NCBI RefSeq assembly: GCF_008693005.1
Contig: NZ_VXKE01000012.1
Coordinates: forward strand, 57,003 to 121,002
DNA: 64,000 bases
Source: Helicobacter canis
GTDB lineage: Bacteria > Campylobacterota > Campylobacteria > Campylobacterales > Helicobacteraceae
Direction of reading: 5' to 3'
The translations under genes were made by a program, and so were the position numbers. This document shows, one piece after another, positions 52,409 to 59,127 of the stretch. Under the pieces are notes generated by a model. The model was not told the DNA's origin. It saw only the letters and a list, made by a program, of their open reading frames with translations, and made no database searches. The first letter of the stretch is position 1; every line of letters starts with the position of its first letter.

Positions 52409-53629
52409 CTATCTCCACAAGTCGCCTAATTTTCTATCCCACTCATTTGGGGTGAATTTTTCTGTCCCACCTGTGGGCGTGAAAGTCAGCTCACCTACGA
52501 TAGCGGTATTATCAATGAGATACAAATCCACGCGCACATAGGAAAAGGGGCTAGCAAGTGATTGGGCGATATTGATTATAAGCGCGAGATTATGCGGCTT
52601 GGCTGGAGGATTGCTTGCTCTTTTTTCAAAATCAAAAGGCATTTTTCGCCAATTTGTATCCATAGCAATTTCTGTTTGGTTGGTAAATTTATCCAAAATG
52701 GCAGTAATGTGACTTATTTTATCCCCAAAAGTATGGCATTTATAGTCTATTGGGGCTTTATAGGATTCTAGGTTTTGGGCAATTTTGTTATGAAAATCGT
52801 TATTTTCAAATGTTTTTGCGCTGGAGTCTGCGATAGATTCTGCATTAGGCGCGGTGTTTGCGGGGCTAGAAGCTCCTAAAAGCTCTTCGATAAACACGCG
52901 CGGCTCAATGTCTTTATAGTGCCACTCGCGGAAAAGGGTGTAGAAATTGGTGGCTAGATGCTGCTGGATTTTGCTCCTAGCATCTTCAAAGCGTGCTTGA
53001 TCGCTCAAAAACTCCTGCTTATTTGGCACAAGCACCACGCCACCGCAGTCGTGATTGGTCTTTATCGCAAAGGCTTGGGGCAGGTGGGCGAAGTCTATCT
53101 CATCAAAGCTTTTGTAAATCCCATAGAGCTTAGGCAAATAGGGGCAGATATTGGTGGCAAAAAGGGTGGATTCTAGCGTATCGATGGGGGCAAAGAGTGG
53201 GGAGCTAGGCTCTAGGAGATTGGTCTTAGCTAGGGCTTGTATGGTGGGTTGTGCGCTAGAATCTAAGCTAGAATCTAGGCTTGCGTTACACTCTGCCCCC
53301 CCCCTTATCGCGTTTTCATAGAGTGGGTAGAGTGTGGCAGCGATGTAGATCCTAGCCTTTAGCTTATCGGCTAGCGCGGTATAAACAGGGCTTCTGTCAA
53401 ACAAAATGCGGTGGATAATCTTCTCATTAAAGGTCTTGGGATTGCGGAAGTCTGGCGTGTAGCCAAAGATCTTTTTATGTCGGCGCAGGAAGTATTCCTC
53501 ATCTGTGAGCCTAGATTCTATGAGGGTATTTAGCTTCACGCGCAGTGGGCGGATCGCTCTTGTGTAGATGGGATTATGCTTAATGCTCTCTTTAAGGCGG
53601 GATTTGAAAGATTGTGGCTCTTGGCTCAT
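52409..53629 (-). CDS. ATP-grasp (TupA-like) glycan-modification protein, expressed copy
   Basis: A 406-residue protein of the ATPgrasp_TupA type, often annotated as a glycosyltransferase. The N-terminal part has FGYTPDFRNPKTFNEKIIHR, LADKLKARIY, and FAIKTNHDCGGVVLVPNK (nucleotide loop); HYKDIEPRVFIEELLG follows. The C-terminal part after NNDFHNKIAQNLESYKAP holds FSYVRVDLYLIDNTAIVGEL and TFTPTGGTEKFTPNEWDRKL. A run of nine G (53296-53304) at about residue 110 is in frame here. Homologues attach amino acids or modify cell-surface polysaccharide. It is the only full-length copy beside four C-terminal cassettes. Confidence 0.83.
   Translation of the reverse strand: MSQEPQSFKSRLKESIKHNPIYTRAIRPLRVKLNTLIESRLTDEEYFLRRHKKIFGYTPDFRNPKTFNEKIIHRILFDRSPVYTALADKLKARIYIAATLYPLYENAIRGGAECNASLDSSLDSSAQPTIQALAKTNLLEPSSPLFAPIDTLESTLFATNICPYLPKLYGIYKSFDEIDFAHLPQAFAIKTNHDCGGVVLVPNKQEFLSDQARFEDARSKIQQHLATNFYTLFREWHYKDIEPRVFIEELLGASSPANTAPNAESIADSSAKTFENNDFHNKIAQNLESYKAPIDYKCHTFGDKISHITAILDKFTNQTEIAMDTNWRKMPFDFEKRASNPPAKPHNLALIINIAQSLASPFSYVRVDLYLIDNTAIVGELTFTPTGGTEKFTPNEWDRKLGDLWR
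52734..52804 (-). repeat. Cassette-junction repeat in expressed ATP-grasp gene (71 bp)
   Basis: The 71 bases are identical to the reverse complement of part of inverted repeat 1 left arm (about 49400-49470) and differ once from the right arm. It begins exactly at the start of the variable C-terminal segment and keeps the same reading frame. Confidence 0.9.
53296..53304. repeat. Homopolymer tract C9/G9 in ATP-grasp gene
   Basis: Nine C on the plus strand encode Arg-Gly-Gly in frame; 8 or 10 would truncate the protein after about 110 residues. The present state is ON. Confidence 0.8.
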
Positions 53630-53653
53630 TGGATCTCCTTATGTGTGGGGTGG

Positions 53654-55036
53654 CTAGCAAACGCTTGAGAGCGTCTTGGCTAGACCACCTAGGGCGGTTT
53701 CGCGGTATTTGGCATTCATATCTTTGCCGGTTTGATACATTGTCTTTATCACTTCATCTAGGCTGACTATGGGGGTGCTTTTGCGTGTCATTGCCATTCT
53801 AGCAGCAGAAATCGCCTTGATCGCGCCAAAGGCATTGCGCTCTATGCAAGGGATTTGCACAAGCCCGCCCACAGGGTCGCAAGTAAGCCCTAAGTGGTGC
53901 TCCATAGCCATCTCCGCGGCATTGCAAGCTTTCCTAGGGTCTGCGCCTAGTATGGTAGCCATAGCACCTGCTGCCATAGAGCTAGCCGAGCCGATCTCTG
54001 CTTGGCAGCCTGCTTCCGCGCCACTTATGCTGGCATTTTTCTTAATGAAAGAGCCTATAAGCATAGCTGTTAGCAGAAATTCTATGGCTTTGTCATCACT
54101 AAAGCCTATGGTGTGGTTTTTTAGATAGAGCATCACTGCTGGGATCACCGCGCAAGCACCATTTGTAGGGGCTGTTACCACACGCGCGCCGCTGGCATTC
54201 TCTTCAGCTATGGCTATGGCATAGAGCGAGATAAAGTCAATGATCCCCAGCGGATCGCTTGTGGTATGCACGCGCTCAAACAAGCCCTTCGCGCGGCGTT
54301 TTAAATGCAGCTTGCCCGGGAGATAGGTCTCACTTGGGTGCGTGCCTTGCTTGTAGGCTTCTTGCATACACTCCCACACTTCAAGGCAGTAGGTTTTAAT
54401 GCTTCTCTCATCGCGGAACTGCAGCTCATACTCTAGTGAGAGCGCGGCTAAATCGCAGGACTTCTCATCGCAGAGGTAGAGGGCTTTGGTGGCGTTTTCT
54501 ATCTGCCAAAGGCTAGAATCCACTTTTTCTTCTTGGCTAGATTCTAGCTCTTGCGCACTTTTGACAAAGCCCCCGCCGATAGAGAAGTAAGTGCTAGAAT
54601 CCACTTTTGCCCCTTGTGCGTTGTAAGCTTCTATGCGTAGGGCATTTTCGTGCTGGGGTAAAAACTCATCGCTAAAGATGATGTCGCTGCTGCTATCAAA
54701 ATCTATAAGCTTTGCTCCGCAGAGATTAAGCTGCTTTGTGTCATAGACGCGTGTGAGCGTGGCGGCTTGGAGATCTTTGGTAAGGGTCTTTGCCTGCAAG
54801 TTTTCTAGCCCCCATAAAATCGCTTTATCACTCAAATGCCCCCTGCCTGTGAGTGAGAGCGAGCCATAGAGCGTGATAGTAAGCTTAGAGATGGATTCTA
54901 GCTTGGGGGCAATTTGCTCGCAAAATCTATTGCCAGCAATCAGCGGTCCTAGCGTGTGCGATGATGAAGGACCTACGCCGATTTTGCAAATGCCAAGATT
55001 GCTCATAGCAAGATCGCTTACACTAGATTCACTCAC
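53654..55036 (-). CDS. sdaA: L-serine ammonia-lyase
   Basis: Deaminates L-serine to pyruvate using a [4Fe-4S] cluster. About 460 residues with both domains fused: KIGVGPSSSHTLGPLIAGNR, SIGGGFV, then NASGARVVTAPTNGACAVIP, SGAEAGCQAEIGSASSMAAG and GLTCDPVGGLVQIPCIERN, which carry the cluster cysteines. The GTG at 55036 lies 3 bp after the transporter stop; ATG 55006 is an alternative. It is co-transcribed with sdaC. Confidence 0.94.
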   Translation of the reverse strand: MSESSVSDLAMSNLGICKIGVGPSSSHTLGPLIAGNRFCEQIAPKLESISKLTITLYGSLSLTGRGHLSDKAILWGLENLQAKTLTKDLQAATLTRVYDTKQLNLCGAKLIDFDSSSDIIFSDEFLPQHENALRIEAYNAQGAKVDSSTYFSIGGGFVKSAQELESSQEEKVDSSLWQIENATKALYLCDEKSCDLAALSLEYELQFRDERSIKTYCLEVWECMQEAYKQGTHPSETYLPGKLHLKRRAKGLFERVHTTSDPLGIIDFISLYAIAIAEENASGARVVTAPTNGACAVIPAVMLYLKNHTIGFSDDKAIEFLLTAMLIGSFIKKNASISGAEAGCQAEIGSASSMAAGAMATILGADPRKACNAAEMAMEHHLGLTCDPVGGLVQIPCIERNAFGAIKAISAARMAMTRKSTPIVSLDEVIKTMYQTGKDMNAKYRETALGGLAKTLSSVC

Positions 55037-55039
55037 GCG

Positions 55040-56389
55040 CTACCCTATGAGCTTATAAGCCACGGTGAAGATTGTCAAAAGCCCTGTGATAAACACAAAG
55101 GCATCTAGGGCTGGGTTTTTAAACTGCTTCATTTTTGACACGCTATAAATAGCGATGATTGGCATAAGGAAAAGAATTGCTGCGATGATTGGACCGCCTA
55201 AGTCTTCTATAAAGCCAAGCACACTAGGATTGATATACGCTACAAGAAGCATTACCACATACATTACGCTTGTGCAAACTACGGCTATAACTTTAAGGTT
55301 TGGATTTTCATTCCCCGCGATTTTGCAGCATTTACGCACGATTCCATACGCTCCTTCACGCGCCCCAAAATAATGCCCAAAAAACGAGCTAGAAATCGCC
55401 AAAAACGCTATCAAAGGACCACCATAAGAGATGAAAGGATTATCAAGCTTATTAGCAAAGTAGGAGAGCACAGGGATATTTTGCGCCCTAGCTTCTGCAA
55501 GCTCTGCCGGGCTTAGACACAGCACACAAGAAAAGACAAAAAACATCACAAAGATTAAAAGCATAGTCGCTGTGCGCAATAGAATCTGATTTGCCTTTGC
55601 TACGGAATGCTCCTTATAAGTTCGCTTCACACTTAAAGAAAATGTAGAAATCGCCGGAGAGTGATTAAAGCTAAAGACAAGCACAGGCAGGGTAAGCCAT
55701 ACGATTGTCAAAAACTCTTTGATATTTGGCACTTCGCTTAAGCTATCTAGATTCCAATGTGGGATAAGATAGAGTGAAAAGATGAAAAGTATCGCACATA
55801 GCGGATACACAAGCCATTCACACACTTTGGTGATAAACTCTTCGCTAAAGAGCATAATAAGCATAAACGCACTTACACCTAAAAATACCAAAATCGCCCG
55901 CCATAATGGCAGCAAGCTCGCCACCTGTGTGCCTCGCTCATTAAGCTCGGTAGTATAGATAGAGCTGATAAATGCGGCTAATCCACCATTAGAATCTAGC
56001 AGGGGCAAAAGCTGATTATAAATAAAGCTTTCAAATGTGTTGGTGATCCCTACACAATACGCCAAGCAAATAGGGAAAATCGCAAAGAAATACAAAATAG
56101 AGATAAACACGCTTACATTGCGTCCAAAGTATTCTTCTGCGGCGTGGGTGATGTCTTTGTCATTACCATTTGCTTGGCAGACAAAGCGGCTTAATGCTCT
56201 GTGGCTCAAATACACCATAGGAAAAATGACAAAGCACATTACCACCACGGGCCAAAAGCCCCCGCCTCCAGCCTTAATGGGCAGATACAAGATCCCAGCA
56301 CCTACTGCCGTGCCAAAAAGTGATAACATCCAGCGCGTATCAAATGAGCTCCATTTGGGCGGTGTGTTTGTGGGTGTGTTGTGTTGCAT
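55040..56389 (-). CDS. sdaC: Serine transporter
   Basis: A 449-residue inner-membrane transporter of the SdaC/HAAAP family with about eleven hydrophobic segments: SLFGTAVGAGILYLPIKAGG at the N terminus, ISTFSLSVKRTYKE in the middle and SSFFGHYFGAREGAYGIV in the later loop. It imports serine with protons or sodium for SdaA; serine is a favoured carbon source in this phylum. Ribosome-binding site: TAAGGAGAGAGT. Confidence 0.93.
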   Translation of the reverse strand: MQHNTPTNTPPKWSSFDTRWMLSLFGTAVGAGILYLPIKAGGGGFWPVVVMCFVIFPMVYLSHRALSRFVCQANGNDKDITHAAEEYFGRNVSVFISILYFFAIFPICLAYCVGITNTFESFIYNQLLPLLDSNGGLAAFISSIYTTELNERGTQVASLLPLWRAILVFLGVSAFMLIMLFSEEFITKVCEWLVYPLCAILFIFSLYLIPHWNLDSLSEVPNIKEFLTIVWLTLPVLVFSFNHSPAISTFSLSVKRTYKEHSVAKANQILLRTATMLLIFVMFFVFSCVLCLSPAELAEARAQNIPVLSYFANKLDNPFISYGGPLIAFLAISSSFFGHYFGAREGAYGIVRKCCKIAGNENPNLKVIAVVCTSVMYVVMLLVAYINPSVLGFIEDLGGPIIAAILFLMPIIAIYSVSKMKQFKNPALDAFVFITGLLTIFTVAYKLIG

Positions 56390-56424
56390 ACTCTCTCCTT
56401 AGCTTGGTTGGCGGCTATTATACA

Positions 56425-57015
56425 TTAGCGTGCAAGTAAGCGCAAGGCTTCTTTGATCGCACTTTGTGTATCGGTAGCTGTGATATTTGGTAGCACTTGC
56501 CTAATCTCGCTTGCCTTATAGCCTAGGGCTTCTAGCGCGCTAGTGATGTCGTGCTTACTTGCTATGTGGGTTTGGGGCTTGCTAGATTCTAGCACTTGCT
56601 CGCAAAAGCCCGCTAAATCTAGCAGAATCTTACCCGCACTTTTTGCGCCCACTCCGGGCACTTTTTGCAGTAGCTTAATATCCTTGCTAGCGATGATTTC
56701 TAGGAATTTTTGCGCGCTAAAGGTGCTAAGGATTGCAAGGGCAACCTTGCTGCCTACGCCATTGATTTTCAGCAGTCGCTCAAAAGTCTCTTGCTCTAAA
56801 GTATCCACAAAGCCAAAGAGGGCTTGCATATCTTCTCTAATGATATGTGTGGTGTGTAGGTGGATAGCACTAGAATCTAGGCTAGATTCTAGCTTGATAC
56901 GCAAATGCGCGCTTGTTTGCACGCTGATAGCAATGGCGTAAATCACGCCTTGGACATTGAGCTCTACACGCATAGGCTCTAGCTTGTGGATTGTGCCAAT
57001 TAGACCGCAGATCAT
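56425..57015 (-). CDS. ruvA: Holliday junction helicase subunit RuvA
   Basis: Binds Holliday junctions and recruits RuvB. At 196 residues it shows the N-terminal OB fold (MICGLIGTIHKLEPMRVELN), the HhH repeats FERLLKINGVGSKVALAILS and LLQKVPGVGAKSAGKILLDL, and the C-terminal RuvB-binding domain (ALEALGYKASEIRQVLP). A short LESSLDSSA insert in the OB fold comes from adjoining CTAGATTCTAG words. It overlaps fapA by 4 bp. Confidence 0.95.
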   Translation of the reverse strand: MICGLIGTIHKLEPMRVELNVQGVIYAIAISVQTSAHLRIKLESSLDSSAIHLHTTHIIREDMQALFGFVDTLEQETFERLLKINGVGSKVALAILSTFSAQKFLEIIASKDIKLLQKVPGVGAKSAGKILLDLAGFCEQVLESSKPQTHIASKHDITSALEALGYKASEIRQVLPNITATDTQSAIKEALRLLAR

Positions 57016-58994
57016 TGCTCTACCTTTAAGTGGATTAGTGGGGTGTGGTTCGCGCTAGAATCTAAAGAGCTAGAATCTAAGCTCGCGCTAGATTCTAGGC
57101 TAGCTTGCGCATTTGGCGTGCTTGCTTGCCCGCTAGGCTCTTTGACTTTCGCGATAGTGATTACAGCGCGTTTATTATACTCAAGCAAGAGAGATTCGCT
57201 CATTAGCTCGCTAGGACCCAGCTCTAGCTTTTGTATATGCGCGTAGTTTTCAAAGCCTAGCACATTGCCGATACAAAGCCGCGCATTTGCAAGCCTAGCT
57301 TGTAGGGCTGGGATTGTGGTGTGCGCTAGGGTGTGTAAGGATTTTTGCAAGGCGTTTTTGCGCGCTAGGGTGGCTTTGTAGAGCTTGATAAGAAGCAAGG
57401 ACTCTGCATAAGTTTGGGAGAATTTGGCTTCTTTTAGCGCGATTGCTTGCTGCTCTTTGGTAAAGCCTTGGAGCTTTTGCAAAAAGACTTGCGCGCTACT
57501 AAGCTTAGGGAGCAGGGCATTTAGGGTAGAATCTATGCGTGCTAGGGTTTGGGACTTATCGCGGTGGTAGGCTCTAGCATTGTAGAGATAGTCGCGATAA
57601 TCGCTAGAGCCTAGTAGGCTAAAGATTAGGGCATTGTCATCGCCGTGGCTTTTGGGGATTTCTTGGACTTGGAGCTGTGTGCTAAAGTGGCAGGAGTTGG
57701 CAGAGCGCAGGCGATCTATGTGGATCGACTTTGCATAAATGCTACTAGCCCTAGCCTCTTGGATTCTAGCACTCTTAGCATAGATTGTGCCAGAATCTAC
57801 ATTTTTAATCGTGCAATCTTGGGTGATCAAAAGCCCCCTGTGGGTTAGGATCTTGGCATTTTGGGCTAGGATTTTAGAGCTTTTGTGTGTCGCGCCATTG
57901 ATGACTAAATGCCTTGCTTTAATGGTAGTGCTGCTCCCTAGATCACCGCTAATTTCTATATGCTCCGCCTCGATATACACGCCATCGCCTAGCGCATCGA
58001 TACTGCTGTCGCTAGATTCTATGCTAAGTGTGATGTGGGCTTGTATCCCGCCTAGTAGGGGCGGGGTTTGGGTGGATTTTAGCGGGGAGCTTGGCAGCGT
58101 GTAGAAGCAAAAAATATCCGCCTGCTCGCCTGTGTTGTGGCTCTTTTTGGCAAAAGGGGCGGTGAATTGATTATGCAAGGCGATGAAGCCTTGGACTTGG
58201 CTGAAGTATTCTATCCTATCATCGTAGGCTTTATGGGTGATATGCTCTTGTTCGCTTGGGATTATGCGCTGCTTTGCGCTACTTGGCGTGCAGTATTCTC
58301 CTAGGAGATTGCGCCCAGCTACTCCACCATCGCCAAACTCATACACCCCCACAAGCTCGCCAGAATCTACGCCATAAAATGCTTCTTCAATCTTGCTAGG
58401 TGGTGGGATACTCTCATCGCTAAAAAAGCTTCGCGCTTGTGCTTGGTGCAAGGCTTGGTAGCTCTCTTGCGGGAGAAAGCGGAAGCGCATAGGCTTTGGT
58501 GGGACATAAACACTACTCTCCATAATGCAAAATTCTTGCTCGCGCATTTTTGGCTTACTCTTTATAGCTTGCAAAAGCTCTTGCAAGCGCGCGTGTAGGC
58601 TCTGTATATCGCGTAAAATCACCCCTAGCATCGCTAGATCTGCGCCCACTTGCGCGTATAGCTCTTGCTCCATTTCATCAAGGGCTAGGAAGCTATCAAG
58701 GCAGCGCATAAATACCTTGTCTTTATCTGGCGAGAGTGTGAGTGTATAAGTGCTATCAATAAGCTTTGGGCGCACGAGAATATCGCAGCTCTGGCAGATT
58801 GTAAAGCGATTGTTATGATATAGCTTATCGTCTAAAAGCGCGTGGCTAGGGAGATTTGGATCGCTTAGGGTGATATGGTGCTTTTGCAAGAGACATTGCA
58901 CGCTATCCATAGAAATCGCACGCTTTTGGCACTCGCTTTGCAAGGATTCTAGAGGGTTATCTGTATCTAGTAGGAGAAATGGCGCAAACTCCAC
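57012..58994 (-). CDS. fapA: DUF342 (FapA-like) flagellar-associated protein
   Basis: A 660-residue protein of the DUF342/FapA group. The middle third has the beta-helix-like repeat region (GVYIEAEHIEISGDLGSSTT, LVINGATHKSSKI, IHIDRLRSANSCHF). A coiled coil follows (about 470-570). The N-terminal part is specific to this phylum. The same gene precedes ruvA in H. pylori, where I recall it being linked to flagella. The C terminus has LESSASLDSSSLDSSA from the common word. Confidence 0.8.
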   Translation of the reverse strand: MEFAPFLLLDTDNPLESLQSECQKRAISMDSVQCLLQKHHITLSDPNLPSHALLDDKLYHNNRFTICQSCDILVRPKLIDSTYTLTLSPDKDKVFMRCLDSFLALDEMEQELYAQVGADLAMLGVILRDIQSLHARLQELLQAIKSKPKMREQEFCIMESSVYVPPKPMRFRFLPQESYQALHQAQARSFFSDESIPPPSKIEEAFYGVDSGELVGVYEFGDGGVAGRNLLGEYCTPSSAKQRIIPSEQEHITHKAYDDRIEYFSQVQGFIALHNQFTAPFAKKSHNTGEQADIFCFYTLPSSPLKSTQTPPLLGGIQAHITLSIESSDSSIDALGDGVYIEAEHIEISGDLGSSTTIKARHLVINGATHKSSKILAQNAKILTHRGLLITQDCTIKNVDSGTIYAKSARIQEARASSIYAKSIHIDRLRSANSCHFSTQLQVQEIPKSHGDDNALIFSLLGSSDYRDYLYNARAYHRDKSQTLARIDSTLNALLPKLSSAQVFLQKLQGFTKEQQAIALKEAKFSQTYAESLLLIKLYKATLARKNALQKSLHTLAHTTIPALQARLANARLCIGNVLGFENYAHIQKLELGPSELMSESLLLEYNKRAVITIAKVKEPSGQASTPNAQASLESSASLDSSSLDSSANHTPLIHLKVEQ

Positions 58995-59056
58995 GCAAAT
59001 CCTTCGTATCCATTGATAGTAGCTATGAAACTTATAGGCTAATTACACACGCTTAT

Positions 59057-59062
59057 TATAAT
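59057..59062 (+). promoter_or_regulatory. -10 box for murJ
   Basis: TATAAT 66 bp before the murJ start in the short AT-rich gap between divergent fapA and murJ. Confidence 0.45.
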
Positions 59063-59127
59063 ATATCAAACTTCTTTTGGCTAGAATCTAGGCTTTATGC
59101 TATGTGATTTGTTTGTAAGGATTATTA

